Assembly (NCBI GenBank): GCA_024511045.1
Contig: JANEMG010000075.1
Location: forward strand, 1 to 9,084
From: Gammaproteobacteria bacterium
GTDB taxonomy: Bacteria; Pseudomonadota; Gammaproteobacteria; Methylococcales; Methylomonadaceae
Direction of reading: 5' to 3'
Length of the DNA: 9,084 nucleotides
In this document: positions 1 to 6,096 of the stretch, one piece after another
Layout: every line of letters begins with the position of its first letter
Position numbering within the stretch: the first letter of the stretch is position 1
The notes under the pieces: model-generated
Seen by the model: only the letters and a program-made list of their open reading frames with translations
The model's database searches: none
What the model was told of the DNA's origin: nothing
Position numbers and translations under genes: made by a program

Positions 1-373
1 CGGTTACACCTCGTTCGCTATAGTCGATTTTCCAGCGACGACTTATGTAAGCAGCAACAGATTTAGCGGTTAAGTGGAGGTTTTCCTGAAGATACGCATC
101 CAGCTCTTTCGCTTCTGAAACAGAGAGGAAACCGGTACTACCTGAATGTTGCGTTTCAAGGAGCTTTTCAAGCCCGCCTTTCTGATATTTCCGAAAATAG
201 GTACGTATCGTATTGCGGTCAATGAGAAGTGCTTCAGCGACTTTTGTCGCTGACCAGCCTGAGCCAAGCAATATAATTGCTTTTACCCGATCAGCATCAC
301 GCTTGTCACAAAGCTCAGCATGCGCCTCGCGTAGCTCAGATATTTCAGAATCAGGAAGACTGTAATTGCTCAT
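1..373 (-). CDS. IS630-family transposase, N-terminal part (partial)
   Basis: Reading the minus strand from the ATG at 373-371 gives an open frame of 124 codons running off the left edge without a stop. The protein starts MSNYSLPDSEISELREAHAE. Next comes a helix-turn-helix segment with VKAIILLGSGWSATKVAEAL (about residues 30-49), then LLIDRNTIRTYFRKYQKGG (about 49-67), and a second winged-helix segment ending SRRWKIDYSERGVT (about 111-124). This layout, including the R-W-x-[IV]-D-Y-S-x-x-G-[VM]-T end, is the usual DNA-binding half of IS630/Tc1-mariner-type transposases. The DDE catalytic half would lie to the left of the window, so whether the gene is intact cannot be judged. The start is supported by its position ahead of the first conserved helix; no good ribosome binding site is seen. 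Confidence 0.82.
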   Translation of the reverse strand, partial: MSNYSLPDSEISELREAHAELCDKRDADRVKAIILLGSGWSATKVAEALLIDRNTIRTYFRKYQKGGLEKLLETQHSGSTGFLSVSEAKELDAYLQENLHLTAKSVAAYISRRWKIDYSERGVT

Positions 374-446
374 GCGGGTATTTTATTTATTTCATAGCAC
401 TATGTCATCCTTTTATGCTAAATTCTCATTTGCGAGAAGTATAAAT
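1..446 (-). mobile_element. IS630-family insertion sequence, 5' part, cut by window edge
   Basis: The stretch contains the N-terminal third of an IS630-type transposase reading leftwards, plus about 70 bases of AT-rich upstream DNA that should hold the element's outer end. The boundary is uncertain because the other end lies outside the window, so terminal inverted repeats cannot be paired. I placed it just before the GTAG REP at 447, which looks like host DNA. A small hairpin (TTCTC 423-427 with GAGAA 434-438) and a near-palindrome around 394-403 lie in this end region and could be part of the terminal repeat. IS630 elements are known to insert at TA dinucleotides, and several TA steps are present here. 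Base composition is clearly lower in G+C than in the genes from 604 onward, which fits foreign origin. Confidence 0.55.
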
Positions 447-476
447 GTAGCCCGGATGGAGTTTACGGAATCCGGG
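447..476 (+). repeat. GTAG-type REP element
   Basis: A GTAG tetranucleotide (447-450) is followed directly by a hairpin with a perfect 7-bp stem, CCCGGAT (451-457) pairing with ATCCGGG (470-476), around a 12-nt loop. A GTAG head followed by a CCCGGAT...ATCCGGG palindrome is the form of the REP elements found in many gammaproteobacterial genomes and mobilised by RAYT (Y1) transposases. No RAYT gene is present here. It lies between the IS630 element and the mptG promoter. Only one copy is visible, so the repeat status comes from recognition of the family and not from copies in the window. Confidence 0.7.
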
Positions 477-480
477 TGGT

Positions 481-529
481 GCGCTAAGGTGCTATTTTCA
501 CAGTGATTTATATGCGCTCACCTTGGCGC
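481..529. repeat. Inverted repeat, 11-bp arms
   Basis: GCGCTAAGGTG (481-491) pairs with CACCTTGGCGC (519-529), with one G-T pair in RNA form and a 27-nt AT-rich loop. It starts four bases after the REP hairpin and ends 37 bases before the TATAAT box of mptG. There is no T-tract, so a terminator is unlikely. It could be a second, diverged repeat unit of a REP cluster, or a binding site ahead of the operon. The sequence alone does not decide. Confidence 0.5.
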
Positions 530-566
530 CCGCCTTCTGCCGGTCGGAAAAACAGTGCCGATAATG

Positions 567-572
567 TATAAT
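567..572 (+). promoter_or_regulatory. Candidate -10 box of the mptG operon
   Basis: A perfect TATAAT lies 31 bases before the TTG start of mptG, in the AT-richest part of the gap. No convincing -35 box is found 16-18 bases upstream (the region reads around GTCGGAAA), so the promoter may need an activator or may be weak. It is the best candidate for transcription of mptG to fae. The predicted leader would be only about 25 nt. Confidence 0.4.
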
Positions 573-603
573 TCCTGGTTTTCAGTTCTGTGAATTTCTT
601 CTG

Positions 604-1569
604 TTGAAAGCTCAGTATTCGTCTGTCACCGTCATCGCGCCGGCCCGTCTGCACATGGGGTTCATCGATATGAGCGGCGCCCTGGGGCGTCATTTTGGCA
701 GCATCGGTGTCGCGCTCAACGAAATCAAGACGGAAATCACCATCGCCGCAAACTGTCAGGTGCAACAGTCGGGACAGGCGTCGGAACGCGCCTGGCAATG
801 CTGCGGGCTGTTGTGTCGTGAACTGGGAATTACCCAGCCGCTGCAGATGAATGTCACGTCCGCCATTCCCGAGCATGTGGGTCTGGGTTCCGGGACACAG
901 TTGGCGCTTGCCATCGGCATGGGCCTGAATCACCTCTTCGGACTGGGCCTGTCGATACGGGAAATTGCGCAGTTGACCGAACGCGGCAAGCGCTCCGGGA
1001 TCGGCATCGGGGTTTTCGAGCAGGGCGGTCTGGTGGTGGATGGCGGGCGTGGGGAACATACTGTCACACCACCGGTGATCAGCCATATGGATATTCCCGG
1101 GGACTGGCGCTTCATCCTGGTTTTCGATCAGCGTGGTCAGGGACTGCATGGTGCCCAGGAGATCAAGGCTTTCAATGCGCTGCCGCCTTTTCCGCAGCAG
1201 GAGGCGGCCCGCTTGTGCTATCTGTTGTTGATGCAAGGGCTGCCGGCCCTGGCGGAACGGGACATCGATCGTTTTGGTGAGGTGATTACCGAATTGCAGC
1301 GCTCGGTGGGGGAACACTTCGCTGCGGCGCAGGGAGGTGTTTTTGCCAGTCCGGAAGTCGGGCAGGTCATGCGCTGGCTGCAGCAGCAGGGGGCCGTGGC
1401 CATCGGCCAGACGTCCTGGGGGCCGACCGGCTTCTGCGCCTTGGACGGCATCGACCGGGCGGAAACCCTGACCCGACTGGCAAGGGAGCGGTTCGCTCAT
1501 TTTTCCACTCTCAGTTTCATCACCGCCAGTGCCCGCAACAGCGGTGGTGAAGTGACAGGCCATCGATAA
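604..1569 (+). CDS. mptG: Beta-ribofuranosylaminobenzene 5'-phosphate synthase
   Basis: This enzyme joins 4-aminobenzoate (or 4-hydroxybenzoate in archaea) to PRPP with loss of CO2 and pyrophosphate. It is the first committed step of the H4MPT side chain and the methylotroph Orf4. The 321-residue protein belongs to the GHMP-kinase fold. APARLHMGF (12-20) is the N-terminal substrate-binding strand, PEHVGLGSGTQLALAIG (89-105) is the glycine-rich GHMP loop, and GKRSGIGIGVFEQGG (128-142) and SWGPTGFCAL (271-280) are blocks I recognise from beta-RFAP synthases. The length is normal for the family. The start is TTG at 604. The frame is closed by TAA at 562-564 and holds no ATG or GTG between, and the conserved first strand begins only eight residues in, so the start cannot be far off (CTG at 601 is the rival). 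No Shine-Dalgarno sequence is visible, suggesting low expression, which suits a cofactor-biosynthesis enzyme. It is the first gene of the cluster. Confidence 0.93.
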   Translation: MKAQYSSVTVIAPARLHMGFIDMSGALGRHFGSIGVALNEIKTEITIAANCQVQQSGQASERAWQCCGLLCRELGITQPLQMNVTSAIPEHVGLGSGTQLALAIGMGLNHLFGLGLSIREIAQLTERGKRSGIGIGVFEQGGLVVDGGRGEHTVTPPVISHMDIPGDWRFILVFDQRGQGLHGAQEIKAFNALPPFPQQEAARLCYLLLMQGLPALAERDIDRFGEVITELQRSVGEHFAAAQGGVFASPEVGQVMRWLQQQGAVAIGQTSWGPTGFCALDGIDRAETLTRLARERFAHFSTLSFITASARNSGGEVTGHR

Positions 1570-1600
1570 TTATATTCTGATCATCGCCTCATCGGGGCGC

Positions 1601-2665
1601 ATGCTGGCACAGTCCGCAAAGCGTGCTGGGTTGCGTCCGCTGGTGATCGATCTGTTCGGCGACCAGGACACGCTGGCGCTGAGCACTGCCTGTTTTCGGG
1701 TGCGAGCGTTGACCATGGCGGAATTGTCGCCGCTGATCCAGCATATGCAGGAGCGATATCCGGTCGAGGATGCAATCTATGGCAGTGGTCTGGAACAGGC
1801 TGATCAGGTCCTGGACAGGCTGCAGGAAAAATTCCGGCTCCGCGGCAATACCCCCGATACTTTTCGCAGGGTGCTGGATAAAAAACATTTTTTTCAGGTA
1901 CTGCGGCGGCTGCACATTGACTTTCCCGAAGTGGCTTGGTCCCGCCCCACCGAGGGGGATGACTGGTTGCTCAAGCCCTGCAGGGGGCAGGGGGGCGTGG
2001 GCATACAGTTCTGTTCTTCAGCAGCGGATGAATGCATGCCTGGGCAGGCTTGCTACTGGCAGCGCTGGATAGCTGGCCAGGCCATGTCGGCGCTTTTTCT
2101 GGCGGACCGCAAAACAGCGGCATTGATCGGATTCAACAGGCAGCAGGCGGTAGCGCTGGACAGCCGCAACCGCTTCATTTTTTCCGGCGTATTGAATGGC
2201 GTGGCATTGCCCGGCCTGATCCGGAGCAAAATAACGGACTGGATAGCCAGGCTGGTTCCAGCCTTGGCGCTGACCGGCCTGAACAGTCTCGATTTCATCT
2301 GGGACGGCCGGAAAGTCTGGGCACTGGAAGTCAATGCCAGGCCATCGGCCAGCATGCTGCTCTACGATGCCGAGTATCCCCGGGGGCTGCTCTGGGAGCA
2401 GCTGCACTGCGATCTGGCGGAACTGGCAAAGATCACAGCGCGGCCCAGGGGCTGGCAGATCCTCTATGCCCCTGAAGCGCTGCATATCCCTGCTGATTTG
2501 CCATGGCCGGAATGGACCGCCGACAGGCCGCCTGCCGGCAGTTTAATTCACACGCATCAGCCGATTTGCAGTATTATTGCAACCGGAAATTGCCCGGAGG
2601 AGGTTTCAGATAAACTTTGCTCGAGGGTACAGATCATGATCGAAACATTACGTAAAGGTAGATAA
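1601..2665 (+). CDS. ATP-grasp protein of the H4MPT cluster (OrfY type)
   Basis: This is a 354-residue ATP-grasp protein, called OrfY in Methylobacterium clusters. Its substrate is not known to me, and the fold suggests an ATP-dependent carboxylate-amine ligase. The N-terminal pre-grasp domain (1-80) includes SAKRAGLRPLVIDLFGDQDT. WLLKPCRGQGGVGI (122-135) is the ATP-binding glycine loop with its lysine. LNSLDFIWDG (227-236) and WALEVNARPSASM (240-252) carry the metal-binding E and N of the grasp core. A C-terminal tail (about 285-350) contains GSLIHTHQPICSIIATG. The coordinates use the first canonical start, ATG 1601, but this is probably too short: the 15 sense codons before it read QAIDNYILIIASSGR, which looks like the missing first beta strand. 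That extension has no ATG, GTG or TTG before the TGA at 1553, so initiation may be at ATT 1574 or CTG 1577, a few bases after the mptG stop, by coupled re-initiation. The next gene starts 4 nt downstream. Confidence 0.88.
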   Translation: MLAQSAKRAGLRPLVIDLFGDQDTLALSTACFRVRALTMAELSPLIQHMQERYPVEDAIYGSGLEQADQVLDRLQEKFRLRGNTPDTFRRVLDKKHFFQVLRRLHIDFPEVAWSRPTEGDDWLLKPCRGQGGVGIQFCSSAADECMPGQACYWQRWIAGQAMSALFLADRKTAALIGFNRQQAVALDSRNRFIFSGVLNGVALPGLIRSKITDWIARLVPALALTGLNSLDFIWDGRKVWALEVNARPSASMLLYDAEYPRGLLWEQLHCDLAELAKITARPRGWQILYAPEALHIPADLPWPEWTADRPPAGSLIHTHQPICSIIATGNCPEEVSDKLCSRVQIMIETLRKGR

Positions 2666-2669
2666 AAAC

Positions 2670-3626
2670 ATGGAATACACCGCCAGTGTCAACAAATTGT
2701 CCCGGCCCCTGGTTCGGGAGCTGATCGAAAATGCCGACAAGCTGCGCGTCGATGTGCAGAGACACATCAGCGGCTGTACGTTGATCGATGCCGGCATCAA
2801 CGTCAGCGGCGGTTTGCAGGCAGGCTGTCTGATTACGGAAATTTGTCTCGGCGGCATGGGCAGCGTCACCCTTGCGCACAGTCCCTATGCCAGTGAATGG
2901 CCTTTGACCGTCAATGTCAATACCGGCAATCCGGTACTGGCCTGCCTGGGCAGCCAATATGCCGGTTGGAGCCTGAGCCATGATAAATATTACGCCTTGG
3001 GTTCCGGACCGGCCCGGGCGTTGTGCGTCAAGGAAGAACTGTTCGATGAGCTGGCCTACCGGGACCAGGCCGAGGAAACGGTGCTGGTGATAGAAAACAC
3101 CGATCTGCCGCCTGCGGAATTGATCGGGAAAATCGCCAAGGCCTGTGCTCTGGAGCCGGAAAAACTGACCATCATCGTCACACCGACCAGCAGCCTCGCC
3201 GGCTGCGTGCAGGTTGTCGGCCGGGTGCTGGAAGTGGCCATGCACAAGGCCCATGCGCTGCATTTTCCCTTGACGGACATCGTCGATGGCAGCGGCAGCG
3301 CGCCGATCTGCCCGCCGCACCCGGATTTCATCAAGGCCATGGGGCGTACCAATGATGCCATCTTGTTTGCCGGGCAGGTGCACCTGTTCGTCAAGGGCAG
3401 TGATCAGGCTGCTGAACAGCTGGCCAACGAGCTGCCCAGTTCCACCTCCAAGGATTATGGCAAACCCTTTGCAGATGTCTTCAAATCCTATGATTATGAT
3501 TTCTTCAAGGTGGATGCGATGCTGTTCAGCCCGGCCAGCGTGATCGTCACCGCCGTGGAATCAGGCAACAGCTTTCATGCCGGCAAGCTGGATCAGACGC
3601 TGTTGAACCAATCCTTCGGGGCTTGA
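2670..3626 (+). CDS. mch: Methenyltetrahydromethanopterin cyclohydrolase
   Basis: Mch catalyses the reversible hydrolysis of 5,10-methenyl-H4MPT to 5-formyl-H4MPT in the cytoplasm, between the methylene-H4MPT dehydrogenase and the formyltransferase/hydrolase complex. The 318 residues match the usual length from end to end. Recognisable blocks are GCTLIDAGINVSGGLQAGC (35-53), WPLTVNVNTGNPVLACLGSQ (77-96), ALGSGPARAL (109-118), IIVTPTSSLAGCVQVVGR (168-185), DGSGSAPICPPHPDF (206-220) and MGRTNDAILFAG (224-235). R185 and E188 (in VVGRVLEVA) keep the Arg-x-x-Glu spacing of the catalytic pair I recall from archaeal Mch structures (R183/E186 in Archaeoglobus). ATG 2670 is preceded by AAAGG at 2654-2658, a fair ribosome site 11 nt away, unlike its biosynthetic neighbours. 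The gene sits 4 nt after the OrfY-type gene and 4 nt before the RimK-like gene. Confidence 0.97.
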   Translation: MEYTASVNKLSRPLVRELIENADKLRVDVQRHISGCTLIDAGINVSGGLQAGCLITEICLGGMGSVTLAHSPYASEWPLTVNVNTGNPVLACLGSQYAGWSLSHDKYYALGSGPARALCVKEELFDELAYRDQAEETVLVIENTDLPPAELIGKIAKACALEPEKLTIIVTPTSSLAGCVQVVGRVLEVAMHKAHALHFPLTDIVDGSGSAPICPPHPDFIKAMGRTNDAILFAGQVHLFVKGSDQAAEQLANELPSSTSKDYGKPFADVFKSYDYDFFKVDAMLFSPASVIVTAVESGNSFHAGKLDQTLLNQSFGA

Positions 3627-3630
3627 ACGA

Positions 3631-4548
3631 TTGGACCGCATTGCCATTTTTACCGATGAACCGGGCTGGCATGGCGCCAGGCTGCGTCAGGCTTTTGTCG
3701 ACCAGGGCTATGCCTGCGAGTATGTGTCCTTGACCGAATGCCGCCTGACCACGGAGTCTTCGGAACTGCCGGTGCTCATTCCGGGCTTTGAACAGACCCT
3801 GCCCGATGCCGTGTTCGTGCGCGGCGTGCCAGGAGGATCGTTGGAAGAGGTGGTCTTCTATCTGGATATACTGCATGCCCTGCAGGCCCTGAACATTCCG
3901 GTATACAACGACGGCCGGGCGGTCGAGCGCAGCGTCGACAAAGGCATGACCAGTTTTCTGCTGCGTGCCGCGGGGCTGCCCACACCGCCCACCTGGGTGC
4001 TGCGGGACCGTGCAGAAGCCCTGGCCATTGCCGAGAGTGAATTGCGCAAGGGGCATCACCTGGTCAGCAAACCCTTGTTTGGTTCCCAGGGCGAAGGTTT
4101 GCGGCGCATCGAAAAAATGACCGATCTGTTCTGGCTGACCAGCAGCCAGGGGATTTATTATTTGCAGCGCTTCATCGAATCGGGAGGGCAGGGCTATTGC
4201 GATAGCCGGGTTTTCGTCATCAATGGCAGGGTCGTCGGCGCGATGCGCCGACATGGCAATTCCTGGCTGAATAATGTTGCACGCGGTGCGCGCTGCGAGG
4301 CAATCACTGCCGATGCAGCATTGCAGCAGCTGGCCATCGCTGCCGTGGCCTGTCTGGACATGGATTACGCCGGCGTGGACATCATCCAGGACCGGCAGGG
4401 CGCCTGCAGTATTGTCGAAGTCAACAGTATTCCTGCATGGAAAGGACTGCAGAGTGTCTGCCGGATCGACATTGCGGCATTGCTGGCCACGGACCTGGTC
4501 GACCGGCATCTCGGCGGCGTGGGCAAGGCCCGGGTCAGGGCGTCATGA
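3631..4548 (+). CDS. RimK-like ATP-grasp ligase of the H4MPT cluster (Orf5 type)
   Basis: This is a 305-residue ATP-grasp protein of the RimK/MptN group, called Orf5 in methylotroph clusters. RimK relatives form peptide bonds to glutamate; MptN, for example, adds L-glutamate to H4MPT in methanogens. Glutamate ligation during H4MPT or methylofuran synthesis is therefore a reasonable inference, not a proven role. VYNDGRAVERSVDKGMTSFL (91-110) is the typical RimK linker. VSKPLFGSQGEGL (145-157) is the ATP loop. YLQRFI (177-182) and DSRVFVINGRVVGAMRR (191-207) follow. MDYAGVDII (244-252) and CSIVEVNSIPAWKGLQ (259-274) hold the metal-binding Glu and Asn. The start is TTG 3631, with GGGG around 3617-3620 as a possible ribosome site; the first beta strand DRIAIFTDE follows at once, so no longer form is needed. 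It begins 4 nt after mch and overlaps the next gene by 4 bases (ATGA). Confidence 0.9.
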   Translation: MDRIAIFTDEPGWHGARLRQAFVDQGYACEYVSLTECRLTTESSELPVLIPGFEQTLPDAVFVRGVPGGSLEEVVFYLDILHALQALNIPVYNDGRAVERSVDKGMTSFLLRAAGLPTPPTWVLRDRAEALAIAESELRKGHHLVSKPLFGSQGEGLRRIEKMTDLFWLTSSQGIYYLQRFIESGGQGYCDSRVFVINGRVVGAMRRHGNSWLNNVARGARCEAITADAALQQLAIAAVACLDMDYAGVDIIQDRQGACSIVEVNSIPAWKGLQSVCRIDIAALLATDLVDRHLGGVGKARVRAS

Positions 4549-5435
4549 CCGCGGTATCGCAGCAGCAACTGATGGAAGTGTTCCGAAAGGCCTGCGAGAT
4601 CGAGCTGCAGGCCTTCAAACCCGGCAATGTCAGTGTCTATGCCGCCGGGCACGACATGACGATCGATGATTTTCGCAGCAGTGCGGAGGTCAGCGCCGAA
4701 CCATTGACCAACCCCCGCTACACGCTGGGAGAGAAAATCTATCGGGCGGTAAAGGCGACGCGGGAAGCGGTCGGCTGCAACACCAATCTGGGTATCCTAC
4801 TGCTTTGTGCACCGCTGCTGCAGGCCGTCCAGCAGCATGGTCTGCATGCCCCGCTCCGGAAATCGCTGGCCAGCGTTCTCGCGCAGACGACGGTCATGGA
4901 TGCGGAATGGGTGTTTCGGGTGATTTCCCTGGCTTCTCCCGGCGGCCTCGGCAGAGCGGAACAGCAGGATGTTGCCGCCGCTGCCACGGTGACCCTGACC
5001 GAAGCGATGCGTCTGGCTGCCGGCAGGGACCGCATCGCCGCGCAGTATGCGACGAATTACAAAGATGTTTTCGAGTTTGCAATTTTACGCTATAATAACC
5101 AACTCAATCGCTGGGGTTATCGGAAATGGGCGGCTGTCGCGGTCTATGCGGGATTGTTGTGCAAATTCCCCGATACCCACATCGAGAGAAAATATGGAAA
5201 GCAATTCAATGAATTGATTCGTACCAGGATGGAAATGGTAGATAACATGCTGCTGCAGGCAGAGCAGCCGAAACTGCTGGAAGATACATTGTATCAGATC
5301 GATGCCGAATTCAAGAAATTGCGCTTGAATCCCGGCAGCAGTGCTGATTTAACTGTAACCACGTTATTGGTGGCATGTCTTGAGGGGCTGCCAGCGGGAT
5401 CGGAGCAGGCCAAGTCAATTAATCAATTCTCCTGA
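4545..5435 (+). CDS. CitG-like protein of the H4MPT cluster (Orf7 type)
   Basis: This 296-residue protein is related to CitG/MdcB (triphosphoribosyl-dephospho-CoA synthase). CitG transfers the triphosphoribosyl group of ATP to dephospho-CoA with release of adenine. Family marks are LQAFKPGNVSVY (21-32, the KPGN motif), LGEKIYRAVKATREAVGCNT (61-80), NLGILLLCAPLL (81-92) and LNPGSSADLTVTTLL (261-275). No citrate or malonate decarboxylase gene lies nearby. The companion genes make H4MPT and methylofuran, so this Orf7-type protein most likely acts in that chemistry; its exact reaction is unknown to me. The ATG at 4545 overlaps the TGA of the previous gene (ATGA), with CAGGG just upstream, so translation is coupled. 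A longer in-frame reading back to 4437 runs through the 3' end of the upstream gene and has no family similarity, so I reject it. A 77-nt gap separates the gene from fae. Confidence 0.9.
   Translation: MTAVSQQQLMEVFRKACEIELQAFKPGNVSVYAAGHDMTIDDFRSSAEVSAEPLTNPRYTLGEKIYRAVKATREAVGCNTNLGILLLCAPLLQAVQQHGLHAPLRKSLASVLAQTTVMDAEWVFRVISLASPGGLGRAEQQDVAAAATVTLTEAMRLAAGRDRIAAQYATNYKDVFEFAILRYNNQLNRWGYRKWAAVAVYAGLLCKFPDTHIERKYGKQFNELIRTRMEMVDNMLLQAEQPKLLEDTLYQIDAEFKKLRLNPGSSADLTVTTLLVACLEGLPAGSEQAKSINQFS
5091..5096 (+). promoter_or_regulatory. TATAAT word inside the CitG-like gene (possible internal promoter)
   Basis: A perfect TATAAT occurs in an unusually AT-rich patch (about 5054-5100) of an otherwise G+C-rich gene, about 420 bases before fae. 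The -35 region at 16-18 bases upstream reads around TTTTCGAG and is poor. It could give fae extra transcription independent of the biosynthetic genes, but chance is a serious alternative. Confidence 0.15.
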
Positions 5436-5476
5436 TCCAGTCGAGCAGACGTATCAAACCGTGCACCGACGAACCT

Positions 5477-5482
5477 TACAAT
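5477..5482 (+). promoter_or_regulatory. Possible -10 box of fae
   Basis: TACAAT (five of six consensus bases) lies in the 77-nt gap before fae, 30 bases ahead of the ATG. No TTGACA-like -35 box is placed correctly (about 5454-5459 reads TCAAAC). Fae is normally one of the most abundant proteins of methylotrophs, so a promoter of its own is plausible. The gap is also the longest within the operon. Confidence 0.25.
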
Positions 5483-5495
5483 CTTTACTACCTTC

Positions 5496-5501
5496 AGAGG
5501 A
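5496..5501 (+). promoter_or_regulatory. Strong Shine-Dalgarno site of fae
   Basis: AGAGGA followed by AAA lies 11 nt before the ATG at 5513. It is the best ribosome binding site of the left-hand operon and contrasts with the TTG starts and weak sites of mptG and the RimK-like gene. This fits high translation of fae relative to the cofactor-synthesis genes. Confidence 0.75.
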
Positions 5502-5512
5502 AATTTATAAAC

Positions 5513-6022
5513 ATGGCTAAAATCAACAACTTGCGCGTGGGTGAATCATTGGTGGGGGAAGGCAACGAAGTTGCTCACATCGACCTGATGATTGGTCCAA
5601 GAGGTTCTGCAGCAGAATCCGCTTTCGCTATTTGCCTGACCAACAATAAAGATGGCTTTTCCAGCCTGCTGGCCGTCGTTGCCCCCAACCTGATGGTCAA
5701 GCCAGCGACAGTCATGTTCAACAAAGTCACCATCAAGGGTTCCAAGCAGGCTGTACAGATGTTCGGTCCTGCCCAGCGCGGAGTCGCCATGGCGGTTGCG
5801 GATTGTGTCGAAAACGGCACCATTCCAGCCGATGAAGCCGATGACCTGTTCATCTCCGTCGGTGTATTCATTCACTGGCAGGCTGAAGACGACGCCAAGA
5901 TTCAGCAATACAATTACGAAGCGACCAAAGAAGCTCTGGAGCGTGCCGTTGCCGGTTCCCCCACTGCGAAGGAAGTCGTTGCCGCCAAAGGCAGCGCAAA
6001 ACATCCTTTCGCCGCAAACTGA
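5513..6022 (+). CDS. fae: Formaldehyde-activating enzyme
   Basis: Fae speeds the condensation of free formaldehyde with H4MPT to methylene-H4MPT, the entry to the oxidation pathway and a main formaldehyde-detoxifying step in the cytoplasm. The 169-residue protein is full length and typical throughout: VGESLVGEGNEVAHIDLMIG (9-28), NKDGFSSLLAVVAPNL (45-60), FNKVTIKGSKQAVQMFGPAQ (69-88), PADEADDLFISVGVFIHWQA (105-124) and the C-terminal HPFAAN. The histidine in EVAHIDL (H22) is in the place of the proposed catalytic His of the Methylobacterium enzyme. It is a stand-alone Fae, not the Fae-Hps fusion of archaea. The start at ATG 5513 is firm because of the strong AGAGGA site and the family N-terminus MAKI. 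A strong terminator 20 bases after the stop ends the operon. Confidence 0.98.
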   Translation: MAKINNLRVGESLVGEGNEVAHIDLMIGPRGSAAESAFAICLTNNKDGFSSLLAVVAPNLMVKPATVMFNKVTIKGSKQAVQMFGPAQRGVAMAVADCVENGTIPADEADDLFISVGVFIHWQAEDDAKIQQYNYEATKEALERAVAGSPTAKEVVAAKGSAKHPFAAN

Positions 6023-6042
6023 GTCCTTCGTTTCGGCTGTAC

Positions 6043-6073
6043 AAAAATACCCCGTTCATCGGGGTATTTTTTT
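6043..6073. terminator. Rho-independent terminator after fae, probably bidirectional
   Basis: A perfect 12-bp stem, AAAAATACCCCG (6043-6054) with CGGGGTATTTTT (6060-6071), closes a 5-nt loop and runs into seven T's (6067-6073). It begins 20 bases after the fae stop. On the minus strand the same hairpin ends in TTTTT and lies 23 bases past the stop of the HisA-like gene, so it can stop both converging transcripts. Confidence 0.95.
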
Positions 6074-6096
6074 GCCTGAAATAATCCGCAGGGCGG

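Noticed and set aside
70..267. Short minus-strand ORF inside the IS element
   Set aside because: The transposase frame from 373 covers the same DNA with a recognisable helix-turn-helix domain; this ORF is out of frame with it.
508..1563. Long minus-strand open frame (351 codons) opposite mptG
   Set aside because: It mirrors mptG, whose sense product has clear family motifs. The antisense product is low-complexity, rich in Gln, Arg and His, with no recognisable domain. Such frames arise from G+C-rich codon use.
2634..3383. Minus-strand open frame (249 codons) opposite mch
   Set aside because: It is fully covered by mch, one of the most certain genes of the window, and has no domain of its own.
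3547..4509. Minus-strand open frame (320 codons) opposite the RimK-like gene
   Set aside because: It is a shadow of a well-supported ATP-grasp gene; its product has no recognisable motif and no start signal.
4437..4544. N-terminal extension of the CitG-like protein
   Set aside because: The extra 36 residues are read from the 3' end of the upstream gene in another frame and look random (many Gly, Arg and Pro). The ATGA overlap at 4545 gives a better start.
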